Assembly: GCA_947499305.1 (NCBI GenBank) | Contig: CANMNN010000015.1 | Location: 1 to 64,000 of the forward strand | Direction: 5' to 3' | Length of the DNA: 64,000 bases | Source of the DNA: an uncultured Arenicella sp. | GTDB lineage: Bacteria > Pseudomonadota > Gammaproteobacteria > Arenicellales > Arenicellaceae | Made by a program: the position numbers and the translations under genes | Notes under the pieces: generated by a model | What the model was told of the DNA's origin: nothing | The model's database searches: none | Seen by the model: the letters and a program-made list of their open reading frames with translations, nothing else | Shown here: one piece after another, positions 10,358 to 19,397 of the stretch | Layout of the letters: each line of letters opens with the position of its first letter | How positions within the stretch are numbered: position 1 is the first letter of the stretch

Positions 10358-10634
10358 GGTCTCTCCTCCACTTGCTTATTAACGAGAACCGCGCACGCCT
10401 GACGTGTTTTCACATACATTCAAGACCAGCTAATGGTAGCTGATGTCGCGATCAAATTACGATGCCGCTATTGTAAACAAAACCGCTTTAACTTGTCGCG
10501 TTTATCGCTCAGAAGAGACCTAGCTAGGGTCTATATTCACTATTTAGCGCCAATACTTACGACAATGGCGCTAGCCATCGCTCATTAAACAGCGCGTGAC
10601 TGTAAACTAATCGCCGCTAACTAAGTCTTCCTAG

Positions 10635-13277
10635 CTACCCACAATAGTAAGCGCTTTCCTTCGCAACATTCGGCACGATTTTGATATCCGAAACGACGAC
10701 ATCCAAAGCTCCGGTGGATCGCATGACAAAGGCCTCTGTGAGAGCGTCGAACTTGGCGCCCTCAGAAACAAAACAACCCAAATCAATGTTGTAATCAACA
10801 TATTCACCCGGTTGAGCGCTGCTCAGCATCTCAGACCAAGGCAGTGTCGAGTCACATCCGCTCTCACACACCATCGACAGATGAACCTCTCCCTTGGGCG
10901 CTTTATCGACTTTCATCGAGAAGGATAAAGCTGCGTCTTGGCCAAGATATTGACTCATATCCATCGGGTGTTTAGCAGCTAATGAAGCCGTTGCGGGTCT
11001 CTTTCCTTTCCATGCAAGTCGGCGCGCATCTTCTTGCGCGACCTTATCCACAGATAGCAACATCAGGTTTTCGTCCTCCGAGCTCACTTGACGATTGCCG
11101 TTAACAACAACCGGCTCGGCATCCTCATCACTCAGCTTAAACTGGTAATCACTCATTTCGCGAGAAACGAACATCCAAGACTCTTCGAGCTTATCGGTGG
11201 CACGCCGCTCTGTGCTTTCGTCGAAAGCGTTAGAGACCTCTTGATGCGAGGCATAACTCAAACCGTATCCATATGGAAATAGCGGGTCGTAGGTTTCATC
11301 GCCTACATTAACAACCGCCTGACTCACATCTTTAGGCCAGCTAAAAGAGAGCTTGCCCTGAAAGTCATATTGAACTTTGCCATCTGGCGATTGCATCAAC
11401 ACTTGCGATACTCCATTACCTTCCGAACCCGGAAGCCAAGCGACAACAAAAGCATCAGAAGCGTTCAACTCTCGATTAGTGAAAAGTGGCCGGCCAGTGA
11501 CGAAAACCGATACAACAGGGATACCCTGCGCTTTAAACTCTTTTAGCAAATCAAGATCTTTTTGCTTGCTACCATACTGATATTCAATGCTGGTGATGTC
11601 GCCATGCCATTCTGCATACGGCTCTTCGCCATACACCACGACAGCCACGTCGGGCTTCTCAGCACCACCGAAGTCTTTGGACGTAAAGCTACCGTCAACG
11701 CTCAACACCGCCTTGCCGCCAGCTTGATCGACCGAGGACTTAATACCATCCCAAATACTGCTAGCTCCCGGGAAATCTTCATTTTTATTCCCCGTGCCTT
11801 GCCATGAAAGGGTCCACCCACCGGCCTGCTTGCCAATATTATCCGCAGCATCGCCAGCAACCAAAATATTAGCTTTAGGCGACAACGGCAGCACTGAGCC
11901 ATTATTTTTTAGAAGAACGAGTGATTTACGCACAGCCTCACGAGCTATATCACGATGGTCAGGATGGCCTGCCAAGCTCAAATCACCAACGTACTCTCGA
12001 GCTAAAATTGGTCCAGCGTCAAAGAGGCCTGCACGTAATTTAACTCTCAGAATTCGAGTTACCGCATCATCAATTCTAGACATTGGAATGTCGCCCATAT
12101 CAACCGCCTTGATGGTATTGGCGAGCAGCTCCTTCCAATCGCTCGGCACCATTACCAAATCTAGGCCCGCATTAATTGTCGCAGCACATTTCTTAACTGT
12201 GCAACCCGGAACCTGCATATGACCATTCCAATCACCAACGATAAAGCCATCGAAGCCCATACGCTCCTTAAGAATGTCGGTCATTAAATACTTGTGACCG
12301 TGGAGCTTCTCGCCGTTCCAACTGTTAAAAGACGCCATTGTAGTCAACACATTGCTATCCAAAGCTGAAATGTAGCCTGCCGCATGAATATCAACCAACT
12401 CCTTCTCACTAACCGCTGTATCACCACGATCCACGCCTTGTGTTGTGCCGCCGTCTCCCAAGAAATGTTTAGCCGTAGCAACCACATTACTTGGCTTATA
12501 TACGCCAGGCTTGACATCATCACCCTGGATTCCACGAACCATTTCACGCGCATATTCACTTACAATACGAGGATCTTCTGAATAAGATTCATAAGTTCTA
12601 CCCCAACGCAAATCTCTTACGACGGCAACCGTCGGTCCGAATGTCCAGTCGACACCAGTAATCGCCGTTTCCATGGCCGTTGCTTTCCCAATTCTATGCA
12701 CTAGTTCAGGGTCACCCGCCGCTCCAAGCCCAATATTATGAGGAAACAGTGTCATTCCATATACATTGTTGTTGCCATGCACTGCATCTGAACCCCAGAT
12801 TATAGGGATCGCCACTTTTCCGTCAGACTCGTCCATAGACGCCTGATAAAACTCTTCTGCCAAATTAGCCCAATCTTGAACCGTTGCATACTTATTGTTG
12901 TTCGGGGTAGTACCGCCGCCATTGAGCACTGAGCCAATGTGAAACTTTCTAACTTCTTCAGGCGTGATGTATTTCAGCTCTGGCTGCATCATTTGGCCCA
13001 CCTTTTCAGGCACCGACATCTTCGCCAGGATTGCTGCCGCACGTTCCTCAATCGATTGAACTCGGCTTGGACTGATTTCGCGTTTTGGCCAAAGCTCGGG
13101 ATTCATTCCAGTATCCGCAGTCGCCACAACCTCAGCCTGATCTTTTGAAGCCGCTTTCTCAGAATCACTTGATGGTTGAGCGCAACCAACAACAAGCAAA
13201 CTGGTAGCGATACACAAAGCGATCGAAGAGAAACGAGATTGACGAGGATTAATTAGTTTGTGGGTGGCTATTTTCAT
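10635..13277 (-). CDS. GH3 beta-glucosidase / exo-beta-glucanase, lipoprotein (ExoP-like)
   Basis: A predicted outer-membrane or periplasmic lipoprotein (880 aa; lipobox LLVVGC, Cys about 32) that should release glucose from beta-linked oligosaccharides. GH3 N-terminal barrel residues about 75-420 carry the conserved TAKHFLGDGGTTQGVDRGD segment and the nucleophile motif GFIVGDWNGH (Asp349). The C-terminal catalytic domain holds GEEPYAEWHGD (candidate acid/base Glu556), followed by a beta-sandwich tail as in ExoP-type enzymes. It is divergent from the GPH transporter/phosphorylase operon, across a 640-bp control region, and so probably feeds the same pathway. The exact substrate (cello-oligosaccharide or beta-1,3-glucan) cannot be settled from sequence. 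The family assignment is firm. Confidence 0.93.
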   Translation of the reverse strand: MKIATHKLINPRQSRFSSIALCIATSLLVVGCAQPSSDSEKAASKDQAEVVATADTGMNPELWPKREISPSRVQSIEERAAAILAKMSVPEKVGQMMQPELKYITPEEVRKFHIGSVLNGGGTTPNNNKYATVQDWANLAEEFYQASMDESDGKVAIPIIWGSDAVHGNNNVYGMTLFPHNIGLGAAGDPELVHRIGKATAMETAITGVDWTFGPTVAVVRDLRWGRTYESYSEDPRIVSEYAREMVRGIQGDDVKPGVYKPSNVVATAKHFLGDGGTTQGVDRGDTAVSEKELVDIHAAGYISALDSNVLTTMASFNSWNGEKLHGHKYLMTDILKERMGFDGFIVGDWNGHMQVPGCTVKKCAATINAGLDLVMVPSDWKELLANTIKAVDMGDIPMSRIDDAVTRILRVKLRAGLFDAGPILAREYVGDLSLAGHPDHRDIAREAVRKSLVLLKNNGSVLPLSPKANILVAGDAADNIGKQAGGWTLSWQGTGNKNEDFPGASSIWDGIKSSVDQAGGKAVLSVDGSFTSKDFGGAEKPDVAVVVYGEEPYAEWHGDITSIEYQYGSKQKDLDLLKEFKAQGIPVVSVFVTGRPLFTNRELNASDAFVVAWLPGSEGNGVSQVLMQSPDGKVQYDFQGKLSFSWPKDVSQAVVNVGDETYDPLFPYGYGLSYASHQEVSNAFDESTERRATDKLEESWMFVSREMSDYQFKLSDEDAEPVVVNGNRQVSSEDENLMLLSVDKVAQEDARRLAWKGKRPATASLAAKHPMDMSQYLGQDAALSFSMKVDKAPKGEVHLSMVCESGCDSTLPWSEMLSSAQPGEYVDYNIDLGCFVSEGAKFDALTEAFVMRSTGALDVVVSDIKIVPNVAKESAYYCG

Positions 13278-13553
13278 AGTGGCTCAAGCTTTTATTATCA
13301 TTATTGCCAACCCCACCATTGCGTAGGCCAGCCATTATTTTTTGGTCGAAGCAATGCCCTCTCGCACAAGGGCAAAAGCTTCTAAACACCCCGCGGGGCA
13401 ATAGATACCGTTCCGCTTAATGCTTTTCCAACGCGCTATAAAGCACTTAGTGCTAATAATTTAGAAAAGAGCCGCCCAGCGCACGAGAGAGGAGGAGAGG
13501 GAGCACCGGGCGACCATTTCTATTAGCAGACGACTAGACCATGCAAAGCCGTC

Positions 13554-13644
13554 CAATTTGAATCAATTATCATCAACTCAACTTTGGTGAAAAGTATGCC
13601 GAGGAGAGAGAGCGTAAACGCCAGCTCGGCAACTATTCAAATTG
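13554..13644. promoter_or_regulatory. Nested inverted repeats in the divergent control region
   Basis: Outer arms CAATTTGAAT (13554-13563) and ATTCAAATTG (13635-13644) are perfect inverted copies. Inside them TGCCGAG (13597-13603) and CTCGGCA (13625-13631) are also perfect inverted copies. The arrangement fits a folded RNA or paired operator sites. There is no terminator-like T run. Confidence 0.4.
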
Positions 13645-13789
13645 TCGTCGTTTAGCTAAAACTCGTTTGAAAATTCAAACATGCTGTCGACGATCGTTTT
13701 CACATCGGCGAATCGAATTCACTTGATGTGCTCGCAAATATAGAAAAAGCGCACCCTTGTGGCGACAAACTTTACGCTTATACCTGAAG

Positions 13790-13801
13790 TTGAACGTTCA
13801 A
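13790..13801. promoter_or_regulatory. Palindromic operator candidate upstream of the GPH transporter
   Basis: TTGAACGTTCAA is a perfect palindrome, framed by CTGAA (13784-13788) and TTCAG (13809-13813), with a further TTGAACG half-site at 13821. It lies 60-75 bases upstream of the TATAAT at 13861, a suitable place for a regulator of the sugar operon. The binding protein is unknown. Confidence 0.4.
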
Positions 13802-13919
13802 ATACAGGTTCAGAAGAAAGTTGAACGCCATGAAGTGCAATTTGTTTTATCATTCTCCATTATAATGTTTCAAGAAAAACAATAATTTAAAAAGTAGCAT
13901 GCCAAAGGAGGCTAAGGCC

Positions 13920-15293
13920 ATGAATTCAAATACTATTTCCGAAAATCAAGAAAGCCGTGTCGCGAGCTTGAGTTGGAAAGAAAGGCTAGGGTATGGGGTT
14001 GGCGATGCCGGCTTTAACTTCTATTGGGCTCTGATAGGCACCTATTTAGCAGCTTTTTATACAGACTATCTAGGATTAAGCGCCGCTGTCGCCGGAACGG
14101 TCATTGCAGCAGCAAAAATTGTCGACGCGTTCACCGACCCAGTCATGGGCGCTATTGCGGACAGAACCAACACTAAGCATGGCAAATTTCGACCCTACCT
14201 AATTTGGGGCAGCATCCCGATGGCAATCTCGGTAGTCCTTGCGTTTACCGTTCCAGATATTAGCGTTGAACATAAAGCGATCTGGGCATTTGTGACTTAC
14301 TGCTTAATGATGACCTGCTACACGGTTCTAAATACACCCTACTCCTCTCTATCAGGAGTAATTACTGGCAATGTTGAAGAACGCAACCTATTAGTCAGCA
14401 TCCGCTTTATGTTTGCCTTTGGCGCATCGGCTTTAATAGCCTGGTTCACCCCAAAATTAGTTGAGTTATTCGGTAGAAGTAACCCTGAGTCAGGATGGCA
14501 ACTCATGGCGCTACTTTACGCGGTAGCCGCGACACTGATATTTTTTATAACGTTCAAATTAACCAAAGAGCGAGTCGCGCCGCCTGCTCAGCAAAAGACT
14601 AATCCATTGCAAGATATAGTTGAACTGCTACATAACCGAGCATGGGTGATCTTATTTCTATTGGCTTTAATAATCATGATTACCATCACCCTGCGTGGCG
14701 GCTCTGCCTTCTACTACTTCAAATATTACGTAGACCGGGAGGATTTAGTTGGCATCTACGCCAGCTCACAGTTTATCGCCTATTTTGCTGGCTGCTTTGC
14801 AACTCCGATTTTGATGCGCATGTTCGATAAGCGCAAACTATTAATGGGCCTAATGACCATTGTCGGCGTACTTTCAATCGCCTTCTACTTCGTACCAAAA
14901 GATATGATTTGGCTGATGTTTACCCTCAATATCTTAATCAGCTTAGCGCTCGGCCCAAAGTCACCGGTAACATGGTCAATGTATGCCGACGCAGCCGATT
15001 TTAACGAGTGGCGAACGGGTAATCGCGCAACAGCGATGACCTTTGCGGCCGCCACCTTCGCTCAAAAGCTGGGGAGCACCGTTGGTTCTGGTGCGATGCT
15101 CGGTGTGCTCGCATACTTCGGATATCAAGCAAACCAGGCACAAAGTGGCGCATCATTAGAAGGCATCAACTTCTTACAAACGGCCGCTCCAGGATTTTTT
15201 GCAGGCATCGCGGTACTGGTTGTTCTGTTCTACAACCTGAGCAATAAAAAGTTAGAACAAATACAAGCCGATCTTGCGAACCGCAAAAACTAA
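13920..15293 (+). CDS. GPH-family sugar:cation symporter (MFS superfamily)
   Basis: A 457-residue inner-membrane protein with about 12 predicted helices. The opening LSWKERLGYGVGDAGFNFYW, the DFTDP-like AFTDPVMGAIADRT loop and GKFRPYLIWG are hallmarks of the glycoside-pentoside-hexuronide:cation symporter family. The start at 13920 is preferred over the in-frame ATG at 13899, because AAGGAGG at 13905-13911 sits 8 bases before 13920 and nothing precedes 13899. It is first in a run with the GH94 phosphorylase (55 bases later), gluconokinase and a CBM9-like gene. It therefore probably imports the disaccharide that GH94 cleaves, inferred to be cellobionate or cellobiose. Confidence 0.92.
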   Translation: MNSNTISENQESRVASLSWKERLGYGVGDAGFNFYWALIGTYLAAFYTDYLGLSAAVAGTVIAAAKIVDAFTDPVMGAIADRTNTKHGKFRPYLIWGSIPMAISVVLAFTVPDISVEHKAIWAFVTYCLMMTCYTVLNTPYSSLSGVITGNVEERNLLVSIRFMFAFGASALIAWFTPKLVELFGRSNPESGWQLMALLYAVAATLIFFITFKLTKERVAPPAQQKTNPLQDIVELLHNRAWVILFLLALIIMITITLRGGSAFYYFKYYVDREDLVGIYASSQFIAYFAGCFATPILMRMFDKRKLLMGLMTIVGVLSIAFYFVPKDMIWLMFTLNILISLALGPKSPVTWSMYADAADFNEWRTGNRATAMTFAAATFAQKLGSTVGSGAMLGVLAYFGYQANQAQSGASLEGINFLQTAAPGFFAGIAVLVVLFYNLSNKKLEQIQADLANRKN

Positions 15294-15348
15294 ACACGTT
15301 CCTGCCAAAGCATAACAACTAAAAAGAAACACCTCTAAAGATCAAGCC

Positions 15349-17727
15349 ATGACAAAACCAACGCAGCCCCTCATTACGCGAGAGGGGCCCACAGTCAGTC
15401 TGAATTGCCCAAAAGCAATGCCCGAAGCTTCTGCATTTCTTTGGAACCCATCTATGATGGTTCAAATGAATTGTCGCGGATATGCGACGGCTCAGTTTAT
15501 GCAACCAGAGCCAGCCAAGTATGCGCACGCACCAATGCTGGAAGCAAAAACGTTTATGCAGCCGGAAACTCAATACTTTGCGCATCACCCTGGCCGGTTC
15601 TTTTATATAAAGGACCTTGATAGAGAGACGTTATTTTCAGCACCTTATGAGCCTGTGCGCGCTAAGCTCGACCGATTTGAGTTTATTGCAGAGCAGCATC
15701 AAATACGGTGGCTTGTCGAGAAAGACGGCGTTCGCATTGAACTATCTCTTAGCATTAGTGAAAATCGACCGTTAGAACTATGGTCGGCATCTATTACTAA
15801 TATTGACGATTCCAGCAAACGGCTCAGCATCACTCCGTATTTCCCAGTTGGTTATATGTCCTGGATGAATCAAGGGGCAAGCTTTGATACTGACCTCAAC
15901 GCCGTTGTATGTCGCTCGATCACGCCATATCAAAAATACCCAGACTACTTTAAAAATAAAGAACTCAAAGACGCAACGTTTTTGCTTGCAGAGAAAGCAC
16001 CCGACTCGTGGGAGGCTCGACAATGCGAATTTGAAGGAGAAGGAGGCTTGTATTCTCCTAGCGCCTTAGAAAATACTCAACTCTCAAACAGCGACGCCAA
16101 CTTCGAAACGCCAACTGCGGCTATGCAGTACAAACTCACACTAGAAGCCGGTCAAAGCGAACACCTACGCTTTGCTTTCGGGCCGGCGAAAAACAATGCT
16201 GAGATTAGCGCGATTCGTGAAGAGCTATTTGAGAACTCAAAAGGCTTTGACACAGCGGTTTCTCACTACGAGTCATACATCAATCGCGGCAAAGTACCAC
16301 TCTCTATTCGCACCCCAGATGCCAGCTTTGATGACTTCACCAACAATTGGCTAGGCAGACAGATTTACTATCATGGTGACGTAAATCGATTGAGTACCGA
16401 CCCGCAAACTCGAAACTACCTACAAGACAATATGGGCATGGCCTATATCAAATCGACAACAAGTCGCGCGGCGTTCATAAAAGCTGTTAGTCAACAAAAC
16501 AGTAACGGAGCGATGCCTGATGGAATTCTTTTGAGCAAAGAAGCTGAGCTTAAATACATAAACCAGGTCCCGCACATGGATCACTGCGTTTGGTTGCCCG
16601 TATGCTTAAGCGCATATTTAGATGAGACAAATGACTACAATATTCTGAGTGAACAAGTCGCTTTTGCCGACTCAGCCGAAAAGACGAGCCTACTCGAACA
16701 TATTAGCCTCGCCATGGTATGGCTATTTGAGCAGCGCGATCACCGCGGCCTAAACTATATCAAACAAGGCGACTGGAATGACCCAATGAATATGGTCGGC
16801 TACAAAGGTAGTGGCGTCTCGGGTTGGCTGACACTTGCTACCGCTTACGCCAGTAATTTATGGGCAGATATCTTAGATAATTCGGCTTGCAGTGGTGATG
16901 CTGAGCAATTCAGAGAACAAGCCAGAGCCTGCAATAGTGCGGTCAATGCGCACATATGGAGCGACGAATGGTACGGTCGTGGTATTACCGACGACGACAC
17001 ACTCTTTGGTATCGCCAGTGACAACGAAGGCAGCATCTATCTCAACCCTCAGTCATGGGCAATATTGAGCGGTGCGGCAAATAAAGAACAACAGAAATCA
17101 CTAATTAAAGCCGTCGAAGAACAACTCGAAACACCTTATGGGGTTGAGATGTTAGCGCCCGCCTACACGTCAATGCGGGACGACATCGGAAGGCTTACGC
17201 AAAAATGGCCCGGCGTTTCGGAAAATGGCTCAGTCTATAATCATGCCGCAGCATTTTATATATACGCTTTGTATCAAATTCAGCATGGAGACAAAGCTTA
17301 CGAGCTTCTGCGAAAAATGATACCGAGTGATGACCAAGACGATGCTGTGCAGCGTGGCCAAATGCCCGTTTTCATTCCCAACTACTATCGCGGTGCTTAT
17401 CGCCAATATGAACGCACCGCTGGCCGATCGAGCCAGCTGTTTAATACGGGAACTGTTCATTGGGTTTATCGATGCATCATCGATGGATTATTCGGCGTTC
17501 AGGGTTGCGTCGACGGCATGAAAATTGCGCCGCAATTGCCTAGCCACTGGCCGAGCGCTAAGCTCACTCGCCGATTTAGAGGAGCCGAATTCGATATCTC
17601 GATCACGCGTTCCAGCGACATTAGCGCTCAACGAACCGAATTAGATGGAATTCACCTCGAGGACAACATCGTGCGCAATATCCAGAGCGGTAAACGATAT
17701 TCAGTTAGCGTGCTTCTTTGCGAGTAA
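15349..17727 (+). CDS. GH94 glycoside phosphorylase, probable cellobionic acid phosphorylase
   Basis: A cytosolic inverting phosphorylase of 792 residues, the usual GH94 size, with no signal peptide. An N-terminal beta-sandwich (about 20-300) leads through a linker into an alpha-barrel carrying the catalytic motif GDWNDPMN (general acid Asp478). The neighbours narrow the substrate. The next gene is a gluconokinase, and phosphorolysis of cellobionic acid gives glucose 1-phosphate plus gluconate, exactly what that kinase uses. The barrel segment TRNYLQDNMG also differs from what I expect in cellobiose phosphorylases, though this is from memory. Cellobiose or chitobiose phosphorylase remain possible. 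It is cotranscribed with the GPH importer. Confidence 0.88.
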   Translation: MTKPTQPLITREGPTVSLNCPKAMPEASAFLWNPSMMVQMNCRGYATAQFMQPEPAKYAHAPMLEAKTFMQPETQYFAHHPGRFFYIKDLDRETLFSAPYEPVRAKLDRFEFIAEQHQIRWLVEKDGVRIELSLSISENRPLELWSASITNIDDSSKRLSITPYFPVGYMSWMNQGASFDTDLNAVVCRSITPYQKYPDYFKNKELKDATFLLAEKAPDSWEARQCEFEGEGGLYSPSALENTQLSNSDANFETPTAAMQYKLTLEAGQSEHLRFAFGPAKNNAEISAIREELFENSKGFDTAVSHYESYINRGKVPLSIRTPDASFDDFTNNWLGRQIYYHGDVNRLSTDPQTRNYLQDNMGMAYIKSTTSRAAFIKAVSQQNSNGAMPDGILLSKEAELKYINQVPHMDHCVWLPVCLSAYLDETNDYNILSEQVAFADSAEKTSLLEHISLAMVWLFEQRDHRGLNYIKQGDWNDPMNMVGYKGSGVSGWLTLATAYASNLWADILDNSACSGDAEQFREQARACNSAVNAHIWSDEWYGRGITDDDTLFGIASDNEGSIYLNPQSWAILSGAANKEQQKSLIKAVEEQLETPYGVEMLAPAYTSMRDDIGRLTQKWPGVSENGSVYNHAAAFYIYALYQIQHGDKAYELLRKMIPSDDQDDAVQRGQMPVFIPNYYRGAYRQYERTAGRSSQLFNTGTVHWVYRCIIDGLFGVQGCVDGMKIAPQLPSHWPSAKLTRRFRGAEFDISITRSSDISAQRTELDGIHLEDNIVRNIQSGKRYSVSVLLCE

Positions 17728-17759
17728 ACTCTGCATTAGCATATAAAAGCGAGATCATA

Positions 17760-18287
17760 ATGAGCACATCAAATGAAAGATTAATTGTTGTGATGGGTGT
17801 AAGCGGCTGCGGTAAATCGAGCATTGCAAAGCATCTAGCTGGCAACTTCGGATACGAATTTGTAGAAGCTGACGACTTTCACCCTCAAGAAAATCTAGAC
17901 CATATGGCGAGTGGGAAATCGCTCACCGACGAAATGCGCGCACCTTGGATTCAACTACTTCAAGCACACTTGAAACAAGCAGCTAAAGCAAAGCGAAGCT
18001 GTGTGATGTCCTTCTCGGGTTTACGCAGGCTCCACCGGGCCCAAATTCGTGATTTGCCATTTGACACTCTCTTTATTCATTTAGAGGGTTGCAAGGAGCT
18101 AATCAGCGATCGAATCAACGCAAGAACTGATCATTTCATGCCCGCGAGTCTACTTGATAGTCAGTATGAAGCATTAGAGTTGGCCAGCAAAAAAGAAAAT
18201 CTTATTAGCATTGATGTGGCCCAACCCCTAGAGATTGTCAGCAAAGCGGCTATCTCTGCAGTTGAGCAACACTTTGACTCGACCTAA
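17760..18287 (+). CDS. gntK: Gluconokinase (GntK family)
   Basis: Phosphorylates D-gluconate with ATP to 6-phosphogluconate, entering the Entner-Doudoroff or pentose phosphate pathway. The 175 residues match the usual GntK length. It shows the P-loop GVSGCGKSS near the N-terminus, EADDFHPQENLDHM (gluconate-binding region), LTDEMRAPW, and a late DHFMPASLLDSQYEALE segment. ATG 17760 is chosen: an earlier in-frame TTG (17718) would overlap the GH94 stop and add a tail not seen in the family. It starts 32 bases after GH94. Next to a phosphorylase that can release gluconate, it makes sense as the second step of oxidised-cellobiose use. Confidence 0.94.
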   Translation: MSTSNERLIVVMGVSGCGKSSIAKHLAGNFGYEFVEADDFHPQENLDHMASGKSLTDEMRAPWIQLLQAHLKQAAKAKRSCVMSFSGLRRLHRAQIRDLPFDTLFIHLEGCKELISDRINARTDHFMPASLLDSQYEALELASKKENLISIDVAQPLEIVSKAAISAVEQHFDST

Positions 18288-18331
18288 ATCTTGACCTTAA
18301 CAAAAACACCTTAACACGACTGTTTAAATTT

Positions 18332-19066
18332 ATGCTCAAACACTTAAGCCTTTTTGCAATGCTTACAATTGCAAGTAACACCGCCATTCACGCCTACGAA
18401 GCACCATATGCTGAGGTGGCACCACTAATCGATGGACTAAACACTGATGTCGCTTGGGCGACCGCGAGCTGGGAAAGTATCGACCAACTAACTGTTGGTG
18501 AGCAACCATCAAGTGATGACTTTTCTGGACGATTTAAAGTGGTCTGGACTTCCGAGAAGCTCTATTTACTCGCCGAGATTGTCGACGATGTGCTAATCGA
18601 TACTCACAGTGATCCGCTGGACAGCTATTGGGATGACGATACACTTGAAGTTTTCATTGATGAGGATAAATCTGGCGGTAACCATTTGAAGAGCTACAAC
18701 GCTTTTGCCTACCATATTGCGCTGGACAACCAAACAGTCGACTACAGCTCAGAAGGCAAACCAAGAACCTTTAACGATCACGTGACAAGCGTATGGAAAC
18801 GCTCGGCACAAAGCCCAAACAAAGTAATTTGGGAAGCGAGCTTCGATATATATTCTGACGAATTTTCTGATCACGACAACACAGCCAAACCGGTAGCCTT
18901 GCGCGCAGGGAAAGAACTTGGCTTTATGGTTGCCTACTGTGATAGCGATGGTATGAACGGCCGCGAACACTTCCTTGGCTCGTATGAAATCGAGCCCGTT
19001 AATGGCGATCGAAACCGAGGCTATATAGACGCCAGTGTTTTTGATTACTTGAAACTGATCAAATAG
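18332..19066 (+). CDS. Secreted CBM9-like carbohydrate-binding protein
   Basis: A 244-residue protein with a short signal peptide (cut near IHAYEAPY). The rest resembles a single CBM9-type sugar-binding beta-sandwich: an opening like IDGxxxDxxWxxAxW (here IDGLNTDVAWATASW), VVWTSEKLYLLAEIVDD, and DDTLEVFIDEDKSG with an EVFID calcium-site-like strand, ending FLGSYEIEPVNGDRN. It has no catalytic domain. It follows gntK by 44 bases and is probably the last gene of the transporter/phosphorylase operon, binding sugar in the periplasm or at the surface. That role is inferred from fold and position. Confidence 0.8.
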   Translation: MLKHLSLFAMLTIASNTAIHAYEAPYAEVAPLIDGLNTDVAWATASWESIDQLTVGEQPSSDDFSGRFKVVWTSEKLYLLAEIVDDVLIDTHSDPLDSYWDDDTLEVFIDEDKSGGNHLKSYNAFAYHIALDNQTVDYSSEGKPRTFNDHVTSVWKRSAQSPNKVIWEASFDIYSDEFSDHDNTAKPVALRAGKELGFMVAYCDSDGMNGREHFLGSYEIEPVNGDRNRGYIDASVFDYLKLIK

Positions 19067-19397
19067 TCAGCGAGCTTCTGATTTAATTAAGTTCAGTCTG
19101 GGTTCCTGTCTCAGAAAGTTCAGATTCGAGTCGCGGGGACGCCGCACCAAAATTGTTCCATGATCAAGCTTAGTAGGGGTGAAGCTGGGCTTTTTGAGCG
19201 CCCCCTTCGGACTTAGCCTATGCTCGCTTTGAATCTAGCTTAATCGTCGATTGGTGAGCGCGACAAAACGAGCAAACACACCGTCATGTGCAAAATCTAT
19301 TAAATCAGAGCTTGCTTAACTGTTTTAACAAACTCAAGTTCGGCTATACTGATTTAGAGAGAGAACTATAAAAGCGGTTGAATAAACGCTCAAAACA
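19067..19397. other. Intergenic region before the AraC-type regulator
   Basis: There is no credible gene in 331 bases. AAGTTCAG occurs twice as a direct repeat (19089-19096, 19116-19123) with 27-bp periodicity. A GC-rich segment at 19173-19208 has GGGG and CCCC ends around a CTTTTT stretch. Direct repeats are the usual site type for AraC regulators, but two 8-mers are weak evidence. Confidence 0.4.

Larger units (their letters stand above)
13278..13919. other. Divergent control region between GH3 and the transporter operon
   Basis: About 640 bases without a credible gene, holding promoters for both directions. It contains a nested pair of inverted repeats at 13554-13644, a perfect 12-bp palindrome at 13790-13801 and a TATAAT at 13861-13866 ahead of the plus-strand operon. 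No well-spaced -35 box is evident for that TATAAT. Confidence 0.6.

Noticed and set aside
13899-13919. ATG 13899 as the GPH transporter start
   Set aside because: The AAGGAGG ribosome site lies after it and is spaced correctly for ATG 13920.
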